Positions 25,686 through 33,330 of a DNA stretch of 43,476 bases are shown here, piece by piece (the stretch's first letter is position 1; each line of letters opens with the position of its first letter). Position numbers and translations under genes: made by a program. Where the stretch lies: the NCBI GenBank assembly GCA_964486825.1, contig CAZAQS010000009.1, positions 1-43,476 of the forward strand. The letters are read 5' to 3'. Below the pieces are notes generated by a model. It saw nothing but the letters and a program-made list of their open reading frames with translations. It ran no database searches and was not told the DNA's origin. The DNA is from CAZAQS01 sp964486825. GTDB taxonomy: Bacteria > Chloroflexota > Anaerolineae > Anaerolineales > UBA4823.

Positions 25686-26735
25686 CTAACGGATCATCAC
25701 GAGTGTACCCGATTCGCGCTTGTAATAGCTGTTCGATTCGTAAACCGGGTTAGCCCAACGGAATAACCATAGGGCATCCGGGTTGCGCATATTGATACAG
25801 CCTGAGCTCATGCGCCGGCCGAAGTTATCGTGCCAGTACGTGCCGTGGAACGCGACCCCGGTTTCTGTGATCACCATCGTCCAGGGAACTCCCGGCAGCT
25901 CGTAAGCGGAGATTTCTTGTGTGAGCCTGCCATCCCCCATATGCCGGGAGGGCATCTTGGTCTGGATCCTGAAGTTGCCTATGGGAGTATCAGAGGGGAT
26001 AGCCCCCTCCGGAAGGTCTTTTGGACTGTGACGCCCGGTGCTCACCTGGCATTCCAGTACAGCTTGCGAGCCCTCATAGGCGGTTAAATACTGGTCCGCG
26101 ATTGAAACGTGAATCGATTTGTCTTCAGGATGGATCCCTGGTGAGATGGGGCTGTATTCCTTGGGATCGATCGGTCGAAAGTGCGCGGCCGAGGCGTGGT
26201 AATCCACCCCTACGTAATGATCGCGTAGCCGGTACCAGGGCAACCCATCCGGTCCTTCGTCTCTCCCGGTAATCCAATGCACGCTCCCAAAGTAAAGCCG
26301 GTAAAGGGGCTGCCAGCCTGCCAGACGTATGTAGCGCTGAGCCCTGGTGTAAGGTGCTGTGACCTCCCCGAGGATGCCCGTCCTCGGAATGCTTCCCAGG
26401 GGAGGGTTAGGCGGAAGCTGCTTTACCACCTGGACATATGCGCTGTGAACGTAGCCGCCCGGTATCCGGTACCAGCGCGGGTTATAAGGTGGACCCGCCT
26501 CAGAGATCACTTCTTCAACCAGGCTGATGAGCTGGTCTCGAGTACGCCGGGAGAGTCGCTCGCTTGAAAAGTCCGGCTCCTTATAAACGTAGATCAGTTC
26601 GCTACAAACCCGCCCCGCCATGCCTCGTTGGAACAACTCATCTTGCGGGTGGGGAAGGCGCAGTGGGTTGGCAGCCGCGCTGGTCAAGGCCAGCCCGGCT
26701 AATTTTAAGGCGTCGCGGCGAGATAATGAGCTCAT
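25686..26735 (-). CDS. L,D-transpeptidase (YkuD) with Tat-type signal
   Basis: About 349 residues. The N-terminus MSSLSRRDALKLAGLALTSA looks like a twin-arginine signal, so the protein is probably exported folded. An SH3-like region (about 40-115) and a middle domain precede the YkuD catalytic domain, whose active site is HGTYWHDNFG and MSSGCINM with the nucleophile Cys. YkuD enzymes make or modify 3-3 crosslinks in peptidoglycan or attach proteins to it; the substrate here is not known. ATG 26735 is used; TTG 26741 is also in frame. No strong ribosome-binding site was seen. It is transcribed away from the TetR gene. Confidence 0.88.
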   Translation of the reverse strand: MSSLSRRDALKLAGLALTSAAANPLRLPHPQDELFQRGMAGRVCSELIYVYKEPDFSSERLSRRTRDQLISLVEEVISEAGPPYNPRWYRIPGGYVHSAYVQVVKQLPPNPPLGSIPRTGILGEVTAPYTRAQRYIRLAGWQPLYRLYFGSVHWITGRDEGPDGLPWYRLRDHYVGVDYHASAAHFRPIDPKEYSPISPGIHPEDKSIHVSIADQYLTAYEGSQAVLECQVSTGRHSPKDLPEGAIPSDTPIGNFRIQTKMPSRHMGDGRLTQEISAYELPGVPWTMVITETGVAFHGTYWHDNFGRRMSSGCINMRNPDALWLFRWANPVYESNSYYKRESGTLVMIR

Positions 26736-26805
26736 CACCAAAATTTTATCAGAAAGAGGAAGGCATTTGGTTTTAAGAAAATCGTATGAGAGTCGCTCCT
26801 GGTTA

Positions 26806-26834
26806 TTGACTTTTGATTTGAATTTTGCTAAGAT
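26806..26834 (+). promoter_or_regulatory. Sigma70-type promoter of the TetR operon
   Basis: TTGACT (26806-26811) and TAAGAT (26829-26834) are separated by 17 bases and match the -35 and -10 consensus at 5 and 4 of 6 positions. Transcription would begin near 26841, inside the palindrome at 26839-26856. Confidence 0.75.
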
Positions 26835-26838
26835 TAAA

Positions 26839-26856
26839 CTACCGAACGGTCGGTAG
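26839..26856 (+). promoter_or_regulatory. Palindromic operator, probable TetR autoregulatory site
   Basis: CTACCGA-ACGG-TCGGTAG is a perfect 7-base inverted repeat with a 4-base spacer. It covers the predicted transcription start and lies 9 bases before the TetR ATG. Sites built on ACCGA...TCGGT are usual for TetR/FadR/PfmR-type regulators of fatty-acid metabolism. That this protein binds here is inference. Confidence 0.75.
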
Positions 26857-26865
26857 GGAGGCCAA

Positions 26866-27453
26866 ATGACACGCGATGATATATTAAAAGCAGCCGCCCA
26901 GATCTTTACAGAAAAGGGCTACCATGCAGCATCGATGCAAGATATCGCCGATGCAGTTAAGCTCCAGAAGGCCAGCCTTTACCACCATGTCTCAAGTAAG
27001 CAGGAAATCTTGCTGGCTATCCTGGACCAGACTCTCGATCTGCTGATCTCTCAATTGACAGACATCATCACGCTCGATCTGCCCCCGCAGCAAAAGCTGC
27101 GCCTGGGGATGATCTCCTACCTGGGGATTTTGACCGAGCACCACACCCTGGCTTCTGTGCTGCTCCTGGAGTACCGCTCCCTGCAGCCTGACCTGAAGGC
27201 CCGCCATATCCCACGCCGCAACCGGTATGAGGCCTTATGGAGAAGCCTGATCCAGGAAGGACAGAGCGCAGGCGTCTTTGCCTGTACGGATATCGGATTT
27301 ACCTCCCGCATGCTTTTAGGCGCTATGAACTGGACCATCACCTGGTACCGTCCGGACGGGCCACTCTCGGCTGAAGAGATCGCCCACGGTTATGCGGATA
27401 TTTTCTTTAAGGGCCTACTGGTAAGTAATGGGGTGGGAGATGCGGGTATTTAG
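26866..27453 (+). CDS. TetR-family transcriptional regulator of acyl-CoA metabolism genes
   Basis: A 195-residue regulator with an N-terminal helix-turn-helix: AAQIFTEKGYHAASMQDIADA and KLQKASLYHHVSSKQEIL, the TetR consensus. The C-terminal ligand domain (about 60-195) is of the short TetR/FadR-like kind. The ATG is preceded by GGGAGG and follows a strong promoter with an embedded palindrome, a layout for autorepression. Genes after it encode beta-oxidation enzymes, so an acyl-CoA ligand is a reasonable guess. Confidence 0.92.
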   Translation: MTRDDILKAAAQIFTEKGYHAASMQDIADAVKLQKASLYHHVSSKQEILLAILDQTLDLLISQLTDIITLDLPPQQKLRLGMISYLGILTEHHTLASVLLLEYRSLQPDLKARHIPRRNRYEALWRSLIQEGQSAGVFACTDIGFTSRMLLGAMNWTITWYRPDGPLSAEEIAHGYADIFFKGLLVSNGVGDAGI

Positions 27454-28513
27454 GACCTCATCCGGGGCGGAGATCTACCAACTGCCATTACTGGCTTTCC
27501 CGGGACTGTCCGGTTACGCATACCTGGTGTTTACTGGAGAGTATAAAGTTTTGATCGATGCTGGTTCCGGGATTGGAGAAGCCAATCGCCATCTCGAAGA
27601 GGGCTTTGGTGAGGTATCTAAAATACTGGACCAGGAGGGCCGGGCCCCAGGCGCTGGTTTCAGTTTCGCTGACCTGACCCATATCTTGATCACCCATGGC
27701 CATATCGACCATATCGGAGGCCTGGTCCACATCCGCCCACTGACGAATGCAAAAATTGGGGTGCACGAGCTGGATAACCGGATCCTTACCAATTACGAAG
27801 AACGCCTGGTTGTTGTCGCACGGCGCCTCTCCCAATACCTGGTGGAAGCAGGCGTCCCTCTGGACCTGCAAGCTGAGTTGTTCTCGATGTATAGGATGGC
27901 GAAAGCCCTCTTTCGATCTATCCCGACAGACTTCACATACGAGGCGCAGGGTATGCGGCTGGGCCCCTTTGAGATGCTGCACGTACCCGGTCACTGCGCC
28001 GGGCACGTTGTCATCCGCCTGGAGAATGTCTTGTTCTCTGGCGACCATATCCTGGAGGATACCAGCCCGCACCAGGCCCCCGAGCACCTGACTCTGTCTA
28101 CCGGACTGGACCATTACCTGAAGTCCCTGGATGCCGTTGAAGCCTGGGCGAAAGGCGTCAGTCTTACCCTCGGTGGACATAAAGAACCCATCGACGATCT
28201 ACCCAGGCGAATTCAGGAGATCAGGGAATTGCACCGGGAACGCCTGGATAAAGTACTGGAGCTCTTGGAGCAGCCGAAAACGATCTATGAGATATCTGAA
28301 GCCCTGTTCGGTGAGGTACATGGCTATAACAAACTTTTGGCGGTGGAGGAAGCTGGCGCTCACGTTGAATATCTTTATCAACGCGGCCAGTTGGAGATCG
28401 CCAACCTCTCGGAGTACGAGAAAGGAGACAGGCCACCTAAAATTCTATACCAATGTGCTGAATGCAGGACCAATCGTTCGAAGCAAGGGTCCACTGGTTC
28501 AAATCTGTTTTGA
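27428..28513 (+). CDS. Metallo-beta-lactamase-fold hydrolase with winged-helix C-terminus (LACTB2-like)
   Basis: A 361-residue MBL-fold protein overlapping the end of the TetR gene by 26 bases. The zinc motif is THGHIDHIGG (HxHxDH), with further ligands in VPGHCAGHVV and SGDHI and a His in GGHKEP. The C-terminal ~100 residues resemble the BLACT winged-helix domain of LACTB2-like proteins. Members act as RNA endonucleases, glyoxalases or thioester hydrolases. Here a thioesterase role in acyl-CoA metabolism is possible because of the neighbours. ATG 27428 or ATG 27440 could start it. Confidence 0.85.
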   Translation: MGWEMRVFRTSSGAEIYQLPLLAFPGLSGYAYLVFTGEYKVLIDAGSGIGEANRHLEEGFGEVSKILDQEGRAPGAGFSFADLTHILITHGHIDHIGGLVHIRPLTNAKIGVHELDNRILTNYEERLVVVARRLSQYLVEAGVPLDLQAELFSMYRMAKALFRSIPTDFTYEAQGMRLGPFEMLHVPGHCAGHVVIRLENVLFSGDHILEDTSPHQAPEHLTLSTGLDHYLKSLDAVEAWAKGVSLTLGGHKEPIDDLPRRIQEIRELHRERLDKVLELLEQPKTIYEISEALFGEVHGYNKLLAVEEAGAHVEYLYQRGQLEIANLSEYEKGDRPPKILYQCAECRTNRSKQGSTGSNLF

Positions 28514-28533
28514 TGATCGAAAGGAGGTTCTCC

Positions 28534-29628
28534 ATGTATTCATTTGAACCCACAGATGAGCAAAAAATGCTGATTGACGCTATCAAGCGTTACGCCACGG
28601 GCGACCTGCGCGCCGCCGCCCACGACGCAGATGAAGAAGGTGATCTCAAACCAGACCTGGTTGAAAAGGGCTGGGAGCTTGGTGTGCTACAAGCGTCTAT
28701 CCCTGAAGATTTCGGCGGGTTTGGAGAGTACTCTGCTGTGAATGGCGTCCTGGCGGCTGAAGAAATGGCCTGGGGCGACCTGGCGGGGGCCCTGGCTGTC
28801 ATGACGCCCTCCCTTTTCGCTGTCCCCATCCTGCTGGCGGGCAGCGAAGAACAGAAGCAGGAATACCTGCCGCCGCTGGTAGAAGCGGAATGGCAGCCTT
28901 ACACTGGCGCCCTGATCGAAGAACGCTTCGATTTCGATATCACTGACCTGTCTACCGAGGCTGTCGAACAGGGGGATGAATACGTGATCAGTGGGGCAAA
29001 AGCCTACGTACCGTTCGCCAACGAAGCAGTTGGGATGCTGGTTTACGCCCGATTAGGGGATCAAACCCAGGCATTCATCCTCCCCACCGATACCCCAGGG
29101 GTGACGGTTGGAGAGCGGCAGAAACTCCTGGGAATCCATGCCATGCCCCTTTACAAAATGGCTTTTGAGGAAGCCAGGTTGCCCAAAACCAATCGCTTGG
29201 GTGGCCCGCAAGGACACCAGATCGAACCGATCCTGGCAACCGCCTATGTAGCCAATGCCGCCCTTGCCGTAGGAGTTTCCAGGGCTGCATTTGAATATTC
29301 ACGGGACTATGCCACAGACCGCGAGCAGTTCGGGGTGAAGATCGCTCAGAAGCAGGCCATCGCCTTCATGCTGGCAGAGATGGCCACCGAAATCGAAGCC
29401 ATCCGCCTGTTAACATGGGAAGCAGCCTGGATGCTGGACAAAGGGAAAGAAGAGGCTTTCAAGCAGGCCTACCTGGCCCAGATCGGAGCCATGGATATGG
29501 CTATCTCCGTGACAGACCGGGCTGTGCAAATCCTGGGTGGGCACGGATATATCCGCGAGCATCCGGTCGAGATGTGGCTGCGCAACGGCCGCGGCTTCGC
29601 TACCTTTGCCGGCCTGGCAATGGTTTAG
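28534..29628 (+). CDS. Acyl-CoA dehydrogenase-like subunit lacking usual catalytic motifs
   Basis: About 364 residues with the acyl-CoA dehydrogenase fold: DFGGFGEYS and AAEEMAWGDLAGAL in the N-terminal helical domain, a central beta domain, and YATDREQFGVKIAQKQ and ILGGHGYIREHPVEMWLRN in the C-terminal domain. Two usual elements are missing: the FAD/substrate loop TEPxAGSD is replaced around IEERFDFDITDLS, and the C-terminal YEGT catalytic Glu segment is replaced by FATFAG before the stop. It therefore probably cannot work alone. The next gene encodes a canonical acyl-CoA dehydrogenase, so a heteromeric enzyme is likely. ATG 28534 follows AAGGAGG. Confidence 0.85.
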   Translation: MYSFEPTDEQKMLIDAIKRYATGDLRAAAHDADEEGDLKPDLVEKGWELGVLQASIPEDFGGFGEYSAVNGVLAAEEMAWGDLAGALAVMTPSLFAVPILLAGSEEQKQEYLPPLVEAEWQPYTGALIEERFDFDITDLSTEAVEQGDEYVISGAKAYVPFANEAVGMLVYARLGDQTQAFILPTDTPGVTVGERQKLLGIHAMPLYKMAFEEARLPKTNRLGGPQGHQIEPILATAYVANAALAVGVSRAAFEYSRDYATDREQFGVKIAQKQAIAFMLAEMATEIEAIRLLTWEAAWMLDKGKEEAFKQAYLAQIGAMDMAISVTDRAVQILGGHGYIREHPVEMWLRNGRGFATFAGLAMV

Positions 29629-29687
29629 ATGGGCATGATACCTCTCTCTGAGGGAAGGGTAGAGAAAGCAAGATAAGGAGAATTATC

Positions 29688-30938
29688 ATGATAGAGTTTG
29701 AAAGTCCCAAGCCTATTGTTCAGCAGAGTAACGTCTTAGAGACAGTGGCTGTCAATATGATGCGACCTGTTTCACGGTATTTCGACGAGCAAGAGCACGA
29801 GATCCCCTGGGATTATATTAATTTCATGCATATGGCAATGCGCGCCACCGGAGCCGGCTCGTTGGCCCCGCGCGAAGATAAGAAGCCCAAAGAACCGGGT
29901 AAGGAAAGGCCGCGCATTGGTTACCAGATGCTAGCGTTCATGCTGGAAATGCTTTCCTGGGGAGATGTGGGCATATACCTGGTGACCCCGGGCGGCGGCC
30001 TTGGAGCGGCCGCGGTCGAGGCCACGGGTACACCCGAGCAGAAGCAGAAGTTCCTGGCCCGCTTCCGGGAGGAAAAACCCGCCTTTGGAGCCATGGCGAT
30101 GACGGAACCTCAGGCTGGCTCTGACACTTCTATGATCCGCACCACCGCTGTGCTCGACAAGGAGACCAACGAGTGGGTACTGAAAGGGGAAAAGATCTTC
30201 GTTACCGGTGGGCACAAAGCCCTTTGTGAAGGGGATGGGTTGGTGGTGGTTTGGGCTACCATCGATCCAAAGGCCGGGCGAGCCGGTATGCGTCCCTTTG
30301 TGGTAGAGGCGAATACCTCAGGCGTGAGTGTGACCAAGCTCGAGCACAAGATGGGCATCCGCGCCAGTGACACGGCTTCGATCGTTCTCCAGGATTGCCG
30401 AATACCGTTCGACAATATCCTGGGTAGCCCCGAAGTTATCGTTGAGAAAACCACCACAGGCTTCAAAGGAGCCATGGCTACCTTCGATGCCACCCGCCCG
30501 CTGGTTGCAGCTACCGGAATTGGGGTGGCGCGTGCTACGCTTGAACTGGTGAAAGAGCTACTCGAAAAGCAAGGCGTAGTAGTCCGCTATGGCTTGCCGC
30601 GCCAGAAGCTGAGCAGCATCGAGCGCGATATTATCGATATGGAGGTGATGTTGCGTTCAGCCTGGCTTCTGATCCTCAAGGCCGTCTGGGAAGCGGACAG
30701 CGGGAAGCCCAACTCCCTAGAAGCCTCCATGGCAAAGGTGAAGGCCGGCGACGTTGTGACCAAGATCACGCAGAAGGCCGTGGAGATCATGGGACCCCTG
30801 GGCTACTCACGTGACCTGCTGCTGGAGAAATGGTTCCGGGATGCCAAGATCACCGATATCTACGAAGGCACCGGGCAAATCAACCGTTTGGTCGTCGCCC
30901 GACAGATCCTGGGTTATCGCGGTAGTGAGTTGCGCTGA
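29688..30938 (+). CDS. Acyl-CoA dehydrogenase, canonical catalytic subunit
   Basis: A 416-residue FAD enzyme that introduces an alpha-beta double bond in acyl-CoA. It carries the FAD loop AMTEPQAGSDTS and the catalytic Glu in YEGTGQINR (Glu393). GKPNSLEASMAKVKAGD and AVEIMGPLGYSRD sit in the C-terminal helices. ATG 29688 follows ATAAGGAGAATTATC. It lies 59 bases after the degenerate partner. Electrons would pass to ETF, which is not encoded in this window. Confidence 0.93.
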   Translation: MIEFESPKPIVQQSNVLETVAVNMMRPVSRYFDEQEHEIPWDYINFMHMAMRATGAGSLAPREDKKPKEPGKERPRIGYQMLAFMLEMLSWGDVGIYLVTPGGGLGAAAVEATGTPEQKQKFLARFREEKPAFGAMAMTEPQAGSDTSMIRTTAVLDKETNEWVLKGEKIFVTGGHKALCEGDGLVVVWATIDPKAGRAGMRPFVVEANTSGVSVTKLEHKMGIRASDTASIVLQDCRIPFDNILGSPEVIVEKTTTGFKGAMATFDATRPLVAATGIGVARATLELVKELLEKQGVVVRYGLPRQKLSSIERDIIDMEVMLRSAWLLILKAVWEADSGKPNSLEASMAKVKAGDVVTKITQKAVEIMGPLGYSRDLLLEKWFRDAKITDIYEGTGQINRLVVARQILGYRGSELR

Positions 30939-31025
30939 TTTGCTCGACTCTTGTTACAATTGGTTGGTTTAAATAATGGTTCCGGCAGGATTCGGCGGTT
31001 TATTGTGGAGAGGTGGTTTCAATGA

Positions 31026-32348
31026 ATGGTATTGGCAATGGTTGGTGATTGGCTCAAAGCCTGGCTGCAAAAAAATGACCTTGTGGAGCCAATCCCCGGA
31101 GCAGATTCCAGGCAGCCCTTGGGGCGCCCACAAATGATCTGGGTTCGTCTGCTCAAGCACCTTAACAAGTTAATCCACGAGACCCATGCCATTCAGAAGT
31201 ATCTTGGCGCGTTCACGGTCAGGGTAGATGTCCTGGCACTGCTGGCAGTTTTAGGGCTGTTGTCTACCGCATGCCTCCCTAACCGCCTACCGGTTGCCCC
31301 CCTGGGGACAGCGCCTTTCCCCTCTGCCAGCCCAACCAGTCCTGATATCCTGCCGACCCTGGTTCAGGAAATCCTGGCAACCTCCATCGCCCTCATACCG
31401 GCTCCATCTCCTACGGCGGCGCTCCCCAGCCCGACTCCCCTCCCAGCTGCGACATCGCTTCCCGTTTACACACCAACCCCGGATGTGTATGAGGGGCTCA
31501 GCATCGCTTACCTATCAACCCGCAGCTATGGGGGAGGGGAAATAAGGGTTCATGAAATCATCGGGGACGATCCTGATTTCACTCGCTACCTGTTTTCCTA
31601 TCCGAGTGATGGATTGTCCATATATGGTTTCTTGAACGTGCCAAAACAGGAGTCTGGTCCCTTTCCCGTGGTGATTGCATTGCACGGCTATATCGATCCG
31701 GGCATTTACAACACCCTCGATTACACCACGACCTATGCCGATATCCTGGCCAGGGCCGGATATATGGTCTTCCACCCCAACCTGCGCGGGTATCGCCCTT
31801 CGGATAATGGGCCGAATCTGTTCAGGGTGGGTATGGCGGTTGATGTCTTGAATTTGATCGCCTTGATCAAAGAGCAGGCCGGGAGCCCAGGTCCTCTAGA
31901 ATCAGCTCGACCGGAGGGTTTCGGGTTGTGGGGTCACAGCATGGGAGGCGGTATATCCCTGCGTGTGACCACCCTGAGCCCGGATGTCCGTGCTGCTGTC
32001 CTGTATGGGGCCATGAGCGGGGATGAGAAACGCAATTTTGAAGCCATAGCGGGTTGGTCCGGGTACCAACGTGGCCTGGAAGAGCTCGGGGTCCCTGAAG
32101 TTGAGCTGTCGCGTATCTCCCCGGTCTATTACCTGGATAGGGTCAATGCTACGATCAGTATCCATCACGGGGAACAGGACCAGATGGTGCCGGTTGAATG
32201 GTCATTGGAGTTGTACCACCAGCTTTCAGACCTCGGTAAGCAGGTTGAATGCGTTACTTATCCAGGCCAGCTGCATAGCTTCGACGCCTCAGGTAGAGAG
32301 CTTTTCATGCAGCGGGTCATCGAGCTGTTTGACCGGGAGCTGAAATAA
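31026..32348 (+). CDS. Alpha/beta hydrolase lipoprotein, dienelactone/prolyl-oligopeptidase-like
   Basis: A 440-residue protein. LAVLGLLSTAC (near residue 84) looks like a lipobox, followed by a Pro/Thr/Ser-rich linker to ~155. The hydrolase domain (about 180-440) has the nucleophile elbow WGHSMGGG, an Asp in HGEQDQMVP and a His in YPGQLHSFDA, the catalytic triad. Related proteins are cocaine-esterase or dipeptidyl-peptidase-like. ATG 31026 opens the frame but lies far before the lipobox; ATG 31134 is closer and the true start is uncertain. GAGAGGTGG at about 31008-31016 precedes it. Confidence 0.75.
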   Translation: MVLAMVGDWLKAWLQKNDLVEPIPGADSRQPLGRPQMIWVRLLKHLNKLIHETHAIQKYLGAFTVRVDVLALLAVLGLLSTACLPNRLPVAPLGTAPFPSASPTSPDILPTLVQEILATSIALIPAPSPTAALPSPTPLPAATSLPVYTPTPDVYEGLSIAYLSTRSYGGGEIRVHEIIGDDPDFTRYLFSYPSDGLSIYGFLNVPKQESGPFPVVIALHGYIDPGIYNTLDYTTTYADILARAGYMVFHPNLRGYRPSDNGPNLFRVGMAVDVLNLIALIKEQAGSPGPLESARPEGFGLWGHSMGGGISLRVTTLSPDVRAAVLYGAMSGDEKRNFEAIAGWSGYQRGLEELGVPEVELSRISPVYYLDRVNATISIHHGEQDQMVPVEWSLELYHQLSDLGKQVECVTYPGQLHSFDASGRELFMQRVIELFDRELK

Positions 32349-32391
32349 GCCAGTTTGTGATGGAATAGAATTGGATCAGGAGGGAATTCGG

Positions 32392-33288
32392 ATGACAGGC
32401 GAAGGTCGTACATATCAATATTTTCTGGTTTCTATCCTGGTTGGCCTGCTGTTGGCAGGCTGCGGGCCGAGCGAGACGACTCCTATCGTAACGCTGCCGC
32501 CCGAGCTCGTACAAACCATGGCAGCTCAAACGGTAGTGGCCGAGCTGACCGAACAAGCCCCGGTTGTTACGCCTACGAATACGGACCAGCCTCCGGTAGA
32601 TCTACCCAGCCCTACCCCAGATCCAACCAGCACACCCGAGCCCTCCCCTACGCCCACCCTGGAGCCAACCGCCACGCTGGAGCCAACCCCCTCTCCCGAG
32701 CCGTCCCCCTCGCCTGAACCGACCCCAACCCCTATGCCATTTCGGGACTTGATCATGGAGGATGACTTTGAGCAAACCGAGATCTGGTCGGTTGTAGATG
32801 ATGAACAGTTCAGCTTTAGTTACCAGGACGGGGGCTACCGGGTCACCAACGATTTTACGAACGGTGCAGTCAGCAGTATACGCAGCATTGATTACAGGCA
32901 TATCCTGGTGGAAATAGATGCACGGCAGATCGCCGGCCCCGAGGATGCTTATTACGGCGTAGTTTGCCGGTGGCAAGACGCTCAAAACTATTACGGGGCG
33001 GTCATCGGGGGTGGAGGGTTTTACGCCATCTTACGGTTGTCAGATGGAGAAATTACATTCTTAGACCACGGGACGGCGCCCTCAGGGGAGGTTTTCCAGG
33101 ACAGCGGTCCAGACCGGGTCGCAGGAAGCTGCCTCGGAGACCGCCTGATCCTGTTCGTGAATGGGCAGCGCTTATTAGAAGTACGCGATCAAACCTTTGA
33201 AAGCGGATATGTAGGGGTGGTAGTAGGAACACGGTCGGCAGGAGGAGCACAGGTTCATTTTGACAATTTCGCTCTTCTCAGGCCGTGA
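32392..33288 (+). CDS. Lipoprotein with Pro/Thr-rich linker and beta-sandwich domain
   Basis: About 298 residues. The signal ends in LLLAGCGPSE, a lipobox. Residues ~65-115 are a low-complexity linker with many PTP, PSP and EPT units, probably a spacer holding the last domain off the membrane. The C-terminal ~170 residues (from EDDFEQTEIWSV) look like a concanavalin-type beta-sandwich (LamG/DUF1080-like), ending DNFALLRP. ATG 32392 follows CAGGAGGG, and was preferred over TTG 32371. The ligand is unknown; carbohydrate or surface binding is likely. Confidence 0.8.
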   Translation: MTGEGRTYQYFLVSILVGLLLAGCGPSETTPIVTLPPELVQTMAAQTVVAELTEQAPVVTPTNTDQPPVDLPSPTPDPTSTPEPSPTPTLEPTATLEPTPSPEPSPSPEPTPTPMPFRDLIMEDDFEQTEIWSVVDDEQFSFSYQDGGYRVTNDFTNGAVSSIRSIDYRHILVEIDARQIAGPEDAYYGVVCRWQDAQNYYGAVIGGGGFYAILRLSDGEITFLDHGTAPSGEVFQDSGPDRVAGSCLGDRLILFVNGQRLLEVRDQTFESGYVGVVVGTRSAGGAQVHFDNFALLRP

Positions 33289-33330
33289 CCGGGTAAGTTT
33301 TCTTCTAGCGAGAATCGCAAAGGAGGCAAA

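Noticed and set aside
32560..32750. Tandem repeat array
   Set aside because: The repeated PTP/PSP/EPT units are the coding pattern of a Pro-rich linker in a lipoprotein, not an independent DNA repeat.
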